Source: Arthrobacter liuii (GTDB taxonomy: Bacteria; Actinomycetota; Actinomycetes; Actinomycetales; Micrococcaceae). Taken from it: a stretch of DNA of 64,000 nucleotides. Under the pieces are notes generated by a model. It saw only the letters and a list, made by a program, of their open reading frames with translations, had not been told where the DNA came from and did not search any database. Below, piece after piece: positions 45,796 to 53,691 of this stretch. How positions within the stretch are numbered: the stretch's first letter is position 1; every line of letters starts with the position of its first letter. Where the stretch lies: positions 124,001 to 188,000 of the forward strand of contig NZ_BMFW01000003.1 in NCBI RefSeq assembly GCF_014639275.1. The letters run 5' to 3'. A program made the position numbers and the translations under genes.

Positions 45796-46419
45796 TCATT
45801 CCTCTGCCTCACCCAGGCCACGGGCGGCGAGGGCTTCGCCTGTTTGGCGGGCGTAGGCCACAGACGTGATGAACACCGGCAGGACCAAAGCCCGAGGATT
45901 GCGCTCCAAGCCCCGGGCTTTGGCGGAATCGCGGACGTCGGCGAAGGTTCCGGCAATGAACGGGATGCTGCGGAGCATGATACCGATGGTCAGGGCAAAG
46001 CGTTCCGGATCGGCACCGAACCTTTTGAAGGGAGTTGCTGCTGCAGCCACTCCGTCCAGGAGCTTTTGGACCGGTGTGGTGGCGGTAAGCAGGGAGGCTG
46101 CCACCACGCAGACCAGGATGTTCAGCACGATCCGCACCGCCGTTGGCCCGCCAAGCTGCCACCACTGGAAGATCCCGATCACCAGGAGCACGGGGGCCAA
46201 CGGCCGCACGGCGCCCCAAAGCCGTTTCACCCCGGCGCCGGTGACCAGGAAAAGGCCGCAGAGCACCGCGAGTACCGCGGCGGACACGCGCCAGTCCAGG
46301 ATTACGAACGATGCCAGGCCGCAGGCGAATACCAGGAGGAACTTCAGCGCCAGCGGTGCGCGGTGCAGGAGGGAGTTGCCGGGCACGTAGTTGGCAAGGA
46401 GGAAGCCGTGGCCTCTCAC
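45796..46419 (-). CDS. bioN: Energy-coupling factor transporter transmembrane protein BioN
   Basis: EcfT-type membrane subunit of the biotin ECF transporter, 207 residues from GTG 46419. Hydrophobic helices lie near 20-70, 75-125 and the C-terminus. The cytosolic coupling helices carry the Ala-Arg-Gly motifs AKARGLERN (near 171) and LAARGLGEA (near 197), which contact BioM. The GTG overlaps the bioM stop as GTGA. An earlier in-frame GTG would lie inside bioM and is not favoured. Confidence 0.9.
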   Translation of the reverse strand: MRGHGFLLANYVPGNSLLHRAPLALKFLLVFACGLASFVILDWRVSAAVLAVLCGLFLVTGAGVKRLWGAVRPLAPVLLVIGIFQWWQLGGPTAVRIVLNILVCVVAASLLTATTPVQKLLDGVAAAATPFKRFGADPERFALTIGIMLRSIPFIAGTFADVRDSAKARGLERNPRALVLPVFITSVAYARQTGEALAARGLGEAEE

Positions 46420-47147
46420 GGCGCATCCCTTTGCGGCGCGCCGAGCCCTTGCAGGCACCACGAACGGTAGGCGGCCACAGCTTCCGCCGGGGCGCCGTCA
46501 AATGCCACTCGGCCCGCTTCGATGACCAGCACTCGGTCCATGTCCAAGGCCAGGTCCAGGTCGTGGGTGGACATGATGATCTGCTGGTCCAGGTCCGCCA
46601 GGGTCCTGCGGAGCAGTTCGCGGTTGCGCAGGTCCAGGAGGGTGGAGGGCTCATCCAGCACCAGCACCTCCGGGTTCACTGCCAGCACGGCTGCGAGCGC
46701 CATCAGCTGCCGTTCGCCGCCGGAGAGCTCATAGATGCTTTGGTCCGCCAGGTGCCGGATGCCCAGCCTTTCGAGTACTGCTTCGGCCTGGCGCCGCCGC
46801 TCGGACCCGTTCTTATGTGAACGGCGCAGGGACAGCTCGACATCCTCCCTGCCGGTGGGCATTACCAGCTGGGACAGGGGATCGGTGAAGACGAAACCAA
46901 CGTTGCGCCTGACCTTCCGGACGGCACGTACTGTATCGTCGCCGTCGACCGTGACTGTACCGCTGGTGGGCTGGATGAGCCCGTTGACCAGGCGCAGGAG
47001 CGTGGACTTCCCGGAGCCGTTGGCGCCGATGACGCCGACGCGCCGTTCGGTGATCTGGAGGTTGACGGCGTCGAGAAGGGTTTTAGGCGTGGCGGAGTGG
47101 TCCGTTTCGACGGCAACCGCCACCTGGTCAAAAATCACTGCGGGCAT
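46416..47147 (-). CDS. bioM: Biotin ECF transporter ATP-binding protein BioM
   Basis: ABC ATPase of 243 residues driving biotin uptake with BioN and BioY. Walker A VIGANGSGKSTLL is near 38-50, Q-loop region VFTDPLSQLVMP near 82, signature LSGGERQLMALA near 141, Walker B VLVLDEPSTLLD near 160 and H-loop MSTHDLDLA near 193. It starts 6 bases after bioY. Order bioY-bioM-bioN is the normal actinobacterial set. Confidence 0.93.
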   Translation of the reverse strand: MPAVIFDQVAVAVETDHSATPKTLLDAVNLQITERRVGVIGANGSGKSTLLRLVNGLIQPTSGTVTVDGDDTVRAVRKVRRNVGFVFTDPLSQLVMPTGREDVELSLRRSHKNGSERRRQAEAVLERLGIRHLADQSIYELSGGERQLMALAAVLAVNPEVLVLDEPSTLLDLRNRELLRRTLADLDQQIIMSTHDLDLALDMDRVLVIEAGRVAFDGAPAEAVAAYRSWCLQGLGAPQRDAP

Positions 47148-47153
47148 GGCGTG

Positions 47154-47798
47154 CTAGGCGCTCTCGGCCGCCAGTGCACGGCGCCGCACGCGGCGCACCA
47201 GGACATCCGGGAATGCCCGGTGAAGGGCAACGGCGATGACGGCCGCGATGATGTTCTTGATGATGTCGCCCGGGTAGAAGACCAGGTCGCCCAGGAAGGC
47301 CTGCTCCAGGGAGGCCTTTGAGTTCAGGGCGATGCCCACGATGCCCAGCGAGTGCACCACCACGATGCTCGTCACCGTGGCGGAGAGGAAGAACCAGAGG
47401 GCGCGGGCCTTGGTGGTGCGTTTGATCACCACAGTGGCCAGCCATCCCACGACGAACGCGGCGATGGGGAAGGCGATGATGTACCCGGCCGAGGGACCAG
47501 CGAGGATGGCAAGGCCGCTGCGGCCCTGGCTGAAGATCGGCAGGCCGGCAAGGCCAAGGAGCGTGTAGAGTCCGACGGCGGCGAACCCGCGGGCGGGGCC
47601 AAGCACCAGTCCGGTGAGCATCACCGCCAGGGTCTGGAAGGTGATGGGGACACCGAAGCCGTTCAGTGCCAGTCCCGGCACAAGGGCGGCGCCGGCAACG
47701 AGGGCGGCAAACACGGCGATCAGCCCCAGGTCAGTGCCGTTCCAGCGGCGCACCTGCGCCCGGGTGCTGTTCTTGGTGGTCGTTTCGGCGTTGCTCAT
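47154..47798 (-). CDS. bioY: Biotin transporter BioY (substrate-binding S component)
   Basis: Membrane S component of the biotin ECF system, 214 residues, six helices. GFGVPITFQTLAVMLTGLVLG near 48-68, GRSGLAILAGPSAGYIIAFP near 91-110 and the C-terminal FYPGDIIKNIIAAVIA near 181-196 are BioY signatures. ATG 47798 with AGGA 5 bases upstream is preferred to an in-frame start eight codons earlier. TGTACA boxes overlap its probable promoter. High-affinity uptake implies that the cell imports biotin; no biosynthetic bio gene is in the window. Confidence 0.94.
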   Translation of the reverse strand: MSNAETTTKNSTRAQVRRWNGTDLGLIAVFAALVAGAALVPGLALNGFGVPITFQTLAVMLTGLVLGPARGFAAVGLYTLLGLAGLPIFSQGRSGLAILAGPSAGYIIAFPIAAFVVGWLATVVIKRTTKARALWFFLSATVTSIVVVHSLGIVGIALNSKASLEQAFLGDLVFYPGDIIKNIIAAVIAVALHRAFPDVLVRRVRRRALAAESA

Positions 47799-47814
47799 GG
47801 CGGTCCTGTCGGGG

Positions 47815-47839
47815 TTGTACAAGCGGAATCTAATGTACA
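47815..47839 (-). promoter_or_regulatory. Candidate bioY promoter with paired TGTACA boxes
   Basis: TTGTACAA (47815-47822) and TGTACA (47834-47839) are centred 18 bases apart. Between them lies TAGATT (minus strand, 47827-47832), which fits the TANNNT -10. Binding at both boxes would cover the promoter. A biotin-responsive repressor (BioQ or BirA type) is a reasonable guess. I see no close match to a published consensus. Confidence 0.4.
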
Positions 47840-48076
47840 GCCGACGCTACCGGCGTGGAACAGGGTCCATTTTGTAGGGGTTCCACTAATGCGGAGGGTT
47901 GCTGCTTTGGGCTGGGCACAATGGGTCGTCCGCGATGTCCCGTGTGGCGGACAGCGACCAAGCGAGGCGAACATGTTTGGTGATCATCCTGGCGGCACAA
48001 CGATGTGCGCCAGCGCGTCTCGGTCGCCGCGGGCGTTCAACCAGGGATTTCCGCCCATTCACGCGACCGCTGCCCA
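47840..48076. other. Intergenic region upstream of bioY
   Basis: About 240 bases between the bioY promoter and the next minus-strand gene. A 64-codon minus-strand frame crosses it but has no recognisable start signal or family features. I see no RNA gene or terminator. Confidence 0.4.
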
Positions 48077-48427
48077 TCACCTGACTGTGAGTACCACGAT
48101 GGTGGTTGCTGGAAGCAGGAACAGGAGTATCCGCGAGAAGTGGCTGTACCCGTTGTCGTACCGCCCGTGCATGAATGCGAGTGCGATCAGATAGACAACA
48201 TTGACTACCAGCGTCATTCCGAAGAGCAAGATCAGTGCGTACGTCAGCAGCAGTCCGGCCCAGAACAGGGCCTCACCGTCCTGTCCGGAATTCAATGGCA
48301 GAACGAAATGGATCAGGAGGAGGGCCAGCAGTGACAGGATGTCCGCGGCGAGGACAGCGATCCGGAGAATACGCATCCCGGTGGACTGTCGACGCGGCCG
48401 TTGAACTTGCTCATGGATCTCTTCCAC
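48077..48427 (-). CDS. Hypothetical membrane protein, three helices
   Basis: A 116-residue protein I do not recognise. A charged N-terminal tail (about 1-18) is followed by hydrophobic segments near 20-45, 54-86 and 97-115. The pattern and the arginine-rich tail suggest an inner-membrane protein with its N-terminus in the cytosol. ATG 48427, with no strong ribosome-binding site. It is flanked by bioY (same strand) and the divergent VOC gene, with no operon partner. Confidence 0.55.
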   Translation of the reverse strand: MEEIHEQVQRPRRQSTGMRILRIAVLAADILSLLALLLIHFVLPLNSGQDGEALFWAGLLLTYALILLFGMTLVVNVVYLIALAFMHGRYDNGYSHFSRILLFLLPATTIVVLTVR

Positions 48428-48596
48428 ACCATCACCGCCTCCCTGATGTCATGTTGTTCATGTCGACAGGGTACACATCCGCATACTTGATGCCGCGTGC
48501 ATGCTGTGAGGTCCCACTACCGGCACTCAGTGGAGTTCGTTCTCGGGCGTTCGGATCCACTGACCCCGGGGGTGCTGGGTTGGTAATCTGTGGCAC

Positions 48597-49034
48597 ATGC
48601 CCATCAAACTCGAGAACGTTGGCATCGCCGTCCGCGACCTGGAGGCGACCATCGCCTTCTTCACGGACCTGGGGCTCACTGTCCTGGGCCGGCAGACAGT
48701 CAGCGGAGACTGGGCCGACACTGCCGTGGGCCTTGACGGCAACCACGCCAAAATAGCCATGCTCCAGACGCCGGACGGCCACGGACGGCTCGAGCTCTTT
48801 GAGTACATCCACCCCGATGCGATCGAGACAAAGCCCACCCTTCCGAACGAAATCGGCATGCACCGCGTCGCCTTCTCGGTGGACAACATCGAGGATGCAC
48901 TGGAGATCGCCGCGAGGCACGGCTGCCATCCCTTGCGGGGCGTGGCCACATACGCCGACGTGTACAAGCTCACCTACGTCCGGGGGCCCAGCGGCATCAT
49001 TGTGATGCTCGCCGAGGAACTGAAGAAGGGCTGA
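48597..49034 (+). CDS. VOC-family (glyoxalase/dioxygenase-fold) protein
   Basis: A 145-residue vicinal-oxygen-chelate domain protein with two beta-alpha-beta-beta-beta modules. The N-terminal ENVGIAVRDLEATIAFFTDLGL (5-26) and the mid-protein MHRVAFSVDNIEDAL (about 84-98) start the two repeats. Glu and His residues in equivalent positions could bind a metal. Members are glyoxalases, epimerases or resistance proteins; the substrate is open. TAATCT lies seven bases before the ATG with no ribosome-binding site, another leaderless candidate. Confidence 0.8.
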   Translation: MPIKLENVGIAVRDLEATIAFFTDLGLTVLGRQTVSGDWADTAVGLDGNHAKIAMLQTPDGHGRLELFEYIHPDAIETKPTLPNEIGMHRVAFSVDNIEDALEIAARHGCHPLRGVATYADVYKLTYVRGPSGIIVMLAEELKKG

Positions 49035-49124
49035 CCGCGCGCTGCAATATACTCCGAACATGCCCATCACGCACCCACCCACCCATGCCCAACTGTCCAG
49101 TCACGAGCTGCGCGCGGGTCAACT

Positions 49125-50132
49125 GTGAGCGGCGGCCTCGTTGCCCTGCTGGATGACGTGGCAGCCCTGGCCCGCATCGCTGCAGCCTCGGTGGACGACG
49201 TCGCAGCCGGCGCAGCAAAGGCGGGGGCCAAGGCCGCCGGCGTCGTGGTCGATGACGCGGCCGTCACCCCGCAGTATGTGTCAGGGGCAGACCCGTCCCG
49301 CGAACTGCCGATGATCAGGCGGATCTTCTGGGGCTCCATCCGGAACAAACTCCTCATCATCCTCCCGGCACTGCTGCTCATCAGCGCCTTCATCCCGGGC
49401 GTCATCCCGTTCATCCTCATGCTGGGCGGCACCTACCTCTGCTACGAGGGCGCCGAAAAGGTCTGGCACAGGCTTCGCGGCGGCCACCATGAAGCTGAAG
49501 AAGCGCCGGCAGTGGAACGCGGACCCGAGGCAGAAGCCAAGGTTGTCAAAGGCGCCATCACCACCGACTTCATCCTGTCCTGCGAAATTATGGTCATCTC
49601 CATGAACGAGGTGGCTGCGGAGTCCATCTGGATCCGCGCGTTCATCCTGGTCCTGGTAGCATTCGCAATCACCGTGCTCGTGTACGGGGCCGTCGCGCTC
49701 ATCGTCAAAATGGACGACATCGGACTGCACCTGACCGCCAGGGACTCTCCTGGCTCCAGGCGCTTCGGCGAACTCCTGGTTAAGGGCATGCCTGCCGTGC
49801 TGGCGACCATCACCTTCGTGGGAACCATCGCAATGCTGTGGGTGGGCGGCCACATCATGCTGCAGGGGGCGCATGACCTTGGATGGCACGCACCGTATGA
49901 CCTCGTCCACGCTATTGAGCACCCGGCAACAGGGGTCCCGGTTGCCGGTGGCTTCCTGGCCTGGCTCATCAACACCCTGTGCTCGGCAATCCTTGGCCTC
50001 ATCTGGGGTCTCGCCGTCATGGCGGTCGTCGGACCGCTGCTGAAGGTACTGCCGTTCGGCAAAGCGAGGGGCGGCCACGACGAGGGCGCTGTTCGGGCCG
50101 CGGCCGGCATTCACCCGACGGAGAAACCCTAA
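49125..50132 (+). CDS. DUF808 (YedI-like) membrane protein
   Basis: A 335-residue inner-membrane protein of the DUF808/YedI family. The N-terminal GLVALLDDVAALARIAA and the repeated D-D-x-A segment (VVDDAAVTPQYV, about 47-58) are diagnostic. Hydrophobic helices follow near 75-110, 148-198, 215-245 and 272-305, with a charged C-terminal tail. No function is established. The start is GTG 49125; the stop overlaps the end of the decayed SplB-family gene on the other strand by 4 bases. Confidence 0.82.
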   Translation: MSGGLVALLDDVAALARIAAASVDDVAAGAAKAGAKAAGVVVDDAAVTPQYVSGADPSRELPMIRRIFWGSIRNKLLIILPALLLISAFIPGVIPFILMLGGTYLCYEGAEKVWHRLRGGHHEAEEAPAVERGPEAEAKVVKGAITTDFILSCEIMVISMNEVAAESIWIRAFILVLVAFAITVLVYGAVALIVKMDDIGLHLTARDSPGSRRFGELLVKGMPAVLATITFVGTIAMLWVGGHIMLQGAHDLGWHAPYDLVHAIEHPATGVPVAGGFLAWLINTLCSAILGLIWGLAVMAVVGPLLKVLPFGKARGGHDEGAVRAAAGIHPTEKP

Positions 50133-50625
50133 AACGCGTAGCGGATACGGCAGACAGCAAGCTGCGCCTTGGCGGCGGGCGTCAGGGTTGCGTCAAGCTG
50201 GCGCAGCAGTTCCTCCCAGTCAGGCAGCCAGGTGTCTGTGATGATGACGGGGGAGAAGTTCACATGGACCTCATAGCCGGCAGTTCGCGGAAAAGCGTGA
50301 CGAGCTCCTCTACGTTGTGGCTGATCAGAGCGTCCACTGAACAATCACTGTTTCGCCGATGTCGTAAACCCAGAGCTCCGGGTCGCACTGGTTGGGCTCC
50401 AGCTTCAGCCCTTGGCGGGTGGCGTGCCGCTCGATCGCCTTGCCGGTCTGGCCGATGTTGGCGAACACGGTCACCGGGTTGCTGTAGCCCTACTGGCGCG
50501 GTACGTAGCAGTAGGCGCACGCCATGGCGCACCCGTTGGCTGTGGAAGGGGCAATGAAGTCCGCCGACCTGCCGTTTGGCTTGACGGTCAGTGCCTTCTT
50601 GACGCCCAGGACCAGCGCGGCACAT
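50129..50625 (-). pseudogene. Decayed spore photoproduct lyase-like radical SAM gene
   Basis: Pieces of an SplB-family radical SAM protein survive in order on the minus strand. First comes LVLGVKKALTVKPNGRSADF, then the cluster motif CAMACAYCYVPR (Cys-x3-Cys-x2-Cys). A TAG stop follows at 50490-50492, then NPVTVFANI and EPNQCDPELWVYDIGE. One base is lost near 50341, after which NSDCSVDALIS continues in another frame. RELPA then joins directly to GYEVHVNFSPVI, which drops roughly 100 residues, and AKAQLA joins CRIRYAF, which drops the rest. The N-terminus is also missing. Functional relatives repair UV-induced thymine dimers. The gene is dead. Confidence 0.8.
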
Positions 50626-50918
50626 TGGTTTCGTCAGTGGTTGTCCAGGGACCGGTGTGCAGTTATGCCCACGGCGTCTGCCGGGTTTTCACCCTTCACG
50701 GTTGGCGGAGCGGGCGTTAACTGCCGGTGCGGACTGGACCGGTTTCCGGGCAGCCGCTCCGCTCTTACTGCCATCCGGCTCTAGTTTAGGGGGACAAGTT
50801 CGCGGTCTACTTGCGTTTATGGACCATGAGGCATCTGACCCATCAGAGGCCGCCCCCGCGTTGACCCCAGGTCTTCGGTCGACAGGCTCCTGAGGGACCT
50901 GCGCTCGAGCCGGCACGG
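50626..50918. other. Degenerate region before the P-type ATPase
   Basis: No intact gene. The right end holds ATG 50819 followed by about 24 codons ([18 protein letters not shown]...) that end at TGA 50891. In the neighbouring frame [17 protein letters not shown] runs straight into the ATPase. This looks like the true N-terminus separated by one lost base. TTTAGGGGGACAAG near 50785 may be a remnant of a control region. Confidence 0.5.
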
Positions 50919-50919
50919 C

Positions 50920-53547
50920 TTGACCGACCGGGAGGCCGCGCGACGCCAGGTGGTATATGGGCCGAACATGCTCATCCGCAGGGGCCGCCGCAGATGGCCG
51001 CGCCAAATTCTCCGCCAACTCACCCAGCCGCTGGCCCTCCTCCTCTGGTTGGCCGCCGTCCTGGCTTATGTCACCGGGGCCGGGGCGCTGGCCGCGGCCA
51101 TTATCGCGGTGATCCTGCTCAATGCGGCATTCGCGTTCATCCAGGAAAGGCACGCCGAGCACGCGGTTGAGGCGCTGGCCGCGTATCTTCCGCCGTCGGC
51201 GCGCGCGATCCGCGACGGGAAGGAAGCCCTCGTTGACGCGCGTCTCCTCGTACCCGGAGACGTGATTTTTATTGGGGAAGGTGACCGCGTCTCTGCCGAT
51301 GCCCGGCTACTGGAGGGCTCAGTGGAGATGGACGTCTCTGCCCTGACGGGAGAATCGCTGCCTGTGCTGCGCAGCGCCGAGGGCGATTCGCTCGCGGAGC
51401 GCCTACTGGACGCTTCGGACATGGTTTTCAGCGGCACGAGCTGCACGGGCGGGGAGGCGACCGCCGTCGTGTTTGCCACTGGTATGCGCACGGAACTGGG
51501 CCGCATTGCGGCGCTCTCGGAGAGAGTGGGCCACGACAAAAGTCCGCTTGAACAGCAGGTGACGCGGGTGGCCAGGGTCATCGCGATCGTCGCCATTGTC
51601 ATGGGGGCGGCATTTATTCCTGTCGGTACTCTGCTGGCCGGCCTTCCGCTTGGCGATACCTTGAGTTTTGCCATCGGACTGCTTGTGGCCAACGTACCCG
51701 AGGGGCTGCTTCCCACAATCACGCTCGCCCTTGCCGTTGGCGTCCGGCTGTTGGCCCGCGAGGGAGCGCTGGTGAAGCGGATTTCCGCCGTTGAGACGCT
51801 CGGGTCGACGAGCGTGATCTGCACGGACAAGACGGGGACGCTCACCATGAACCGGATGCGTGCTCTGGAGGTCTGGACCCCCGAGTCAGGGATACTGGGG
51901 CTCGACGGCGTGGTCCCGGCAGCCCCACCGGGCTCGGACTTGGCCCGGCTTGCCACCGCGGCCGTTGCCTGCAGCAGTGCGCGTATTGCCCCCGACGGCG
52001 CCGAGACCGGCGATCCCACGGAGCTCGCCTTCCTGCACGCAGCGTCGGCGCTGGGCCTGCCAAGCGACCGCGCGGGCGTCGCCCGCCTGGCTCAGTTCCA
52101 TTTCGACCCTGCGCTGCGGCGGATGTCCACGGTGGACGCCCTGGCCGACGGTACCTGGGTGCACTGCAAGGGGGCACCTGAGGAGATCGTGCCCCTCTGC
52201 GGCTGGATCTCCGAACCTGGCGGGGGTCGGGCACCTCTCGTCGAGCCCGTCCGCGACCGGGTATTCGAGACAGTGGACGCGTGGGCGAAGCAGGGGCTGC
52301 GCGTCCTCGCCGTGGCCGAACGCGCGGTCGATGGGAACCCTGCCTCACTCACTCGGCGTGAGGCCGAGAGTGGGCTCACGCTGCTGGGGGTCGCTGCACT
52401 CTTGGACCCGCCGAGGCCCGAGGTGCCCGCCGCGGTGGCCAGCTGCCATGCCGCAGGGATCAGGCTCATGATCGTCACCGGCGATCACGGTCTCACGGCC
52501 CGCGGCATCGCGGCCCGGGTGGGGATCGGCAATGAGCATACCCGGGTGGTCAGCGGCACCGAGCTGGACCACATGCCCGAGGCCGAGCTCGACGCGCTGC
52601 TCATGGCGAACCGGGAAATGATATTCGCACGCAGCTCACCTGAGGCCAAGCTCAGGATCGCCGACGCCCTCCGCGAGCTCGGCCATGTCGTGGCGATGAC
52701 CGGCGACGGTGTTAATGACGCCCCGGCGCTGCGCCGTGCCGACATCGGGATCGCCATGGGCCGTTCCGGGACGGACGTGGCCCGGGAGGCCTCGGCGATG
52801 GTGCTTACAGACGATGACTTCGCTTCCGTCGTCAACGCCGTCCGGTCGGGGCGCCGCGTCTACGATAACGTCCGAAAGTTCATCGTCTACATCTTCGCGC
52901 ACGCAACACCCGAAGTCGTCCCGTTCCTCCTCTATGCTGTGGCCGGCGGCGCAATACCGCTTCCGCTCACGGTCATGCAGATCCTCGCTGTGGACCTCGG
53001 CACGGAAACCCTGCCGGCCCTCGCGCTGGGACGCGAGCCCGAAGAGCCCGGCACAATGGAGCGCCCGCCCCGCGAGCGCGGCCAGAACGTGATCGACGGA
53101 CCGATGCTGGCGCGCGCGTGGGGCCTGCTGGGCGGAATTTCAGCCCTCCTCGTCACCGGAGCGTTCTTCACAACCCTCCTCGCCGGGGGCTGGCACTACG
53201 GCGAATCCACCGCATCTGGTTACCTCCATTTCGTGGAGGTGCAGGCCACGACCATGACCTTCCTCGGCATCGTAGCGTGCCAGATCGGCACGGCGTTCGC
53301 GGCTCGCACCCAGACCGCGTCCCTCGCCCAGATCGGCCTCGGTACCAACCGCCTCCTCCTTTGGGGCATCACCTTCGAGATCGCCTTCTCCGCCGCGATC
53401 GTGTACATCCCACCGCTTCAAACAATCTTCGGTACGGTTGCCCCCGCCCCCTGGCAACTGCTCCTGCTCATCCCATTCCCCTTCATCGTCTGGGGCGCCG
53501 ACGAGGGGGTCCGCTCGATCCGACGCCACAGGGCCCGGCGGGACTGA
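50920..53547 (+). CDS. Cation-transporting P-type ATPase (P2 class), disturbed 5' end
   Basis: Membrane pump of at least 875 residues. LTGES (actuator domain) lies near residue 144, [13 protein letters not shown] in helix 4 near 260, the phosphorylated Asp in DKTGTLT near 303, a nucleotide-binding domain near 330-560, and [11 protein letters not shown] near 594, followed by four to six C-terminal helices. PEGLL resembles Na/K- and P2C-like pumps; Ca2+ pumps usually have PEGLP. The TTG at 50920 falls inside the cation-ATPase N-domain; the natural start seems to be ATG 50819, one frameshift away. The pump may start weakly at TTG, or the gene may be damaged. The transported ion is undecided. Confidence 0.8.
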   Translation: MTDREAARRQVVYGPNMLIRRGRRRWPRQILRQLTQPLALLLWLAAVLAYVTGAGALAAAIIAVILLNAAFAFIQERHAEHAVEALAAYLPPSARAIRDGKEALVDARLLVPGDVIFIGEGDRVSADARLLEGSVEMDVSALTGESLPVLRSAEGDSLAERLLDASDMVFSGTSCTGGEATAVVFATGMRTELGRIAALSERVGHDKSPLEQQVTRVARVIAIVAIVMGAAFIPVGTLLAGLPLGDTLSFAIGLLVANVPEGLLPTITLALAVGVRLLAREGALVKRISAVETLGSTSVICTDKTGTLTMNRMRALEVWTPESGILGLDGVVPAAPPGSDLARLATAAVACSSARIAPDGAETGDPTELAFLHAASALGLPSDRAGVARLAQFHFDPALRRMSTVDALADGTWVHCKGAPEEIVPLCGWISEPGGGRAPLVEPVRDRVFETVDAWAKQGLRVLAVAERAVDGNPASLTRREAESGLTLLGVAALLDPPRPEVPAAVASCHAAGIRLMIVTGDHGLTARGIAARVGIGNEHTRVVSGTELDHMPEAELDALLMANREMIFARSSPEAKLRIADALRELGHVVAMTGDGVNDAPALRRADIGIAMGRSGTDVAREASAMVLTDDDFASVVNAVRSGRRVYDNVRKFIVYIFAHATPEVVPFLLYAVAGGAIPLPLTVMQILAVDLGTETLPALALGREPEEPGTMERPPRERGQNVIDGPMLARAWGLLGGISALLVTGAFFTTLLAGGWHYGESTASGYLHFVEVQATTMTFLGIVACQIGTAFAARTQTASLAQIGLGTNRLLLWGITFEIAFSAAIVYIPPLQTIFGTVAPAPWQLLLLIPFPFIVWGADEGVRSIRRHRARRD

Positions 53548-53591
53548 AGCTGTGCGACATTCCCTTGAATTTTCCATGCGCCGTCGAACGG

Positions 53592-53597
53592 TAGACT
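53592..53597 (+). promoter_or_regulatory. Candidate -10 of the ABC-F gene
   Basis: TAGACT is a TANNNT element 95 bases before the ABC-F start. TTGAAT at 53565-53570 could be the -35, but the spacer of 21 bases is too long for a standard promoter. Confidence 0.3.
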
Positions 53598-53691
53598 GGA
53601 CTGTGCCGTTCTCCGGCCACTCTGCCCCAGCGTCCCTTCGCATTCCGTGCACGGACTGTGGCGTTCCCTGTTGTGAAAGGCCTTACCTGCT

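Noticed and set aside
47886..48080. A 64-codon minus-strand frame upstream of bioY
   Set aside because: No ribosome-binding site, no recognisable domain, arginine-rich composition typical of chance frames in GC-rich DNA.
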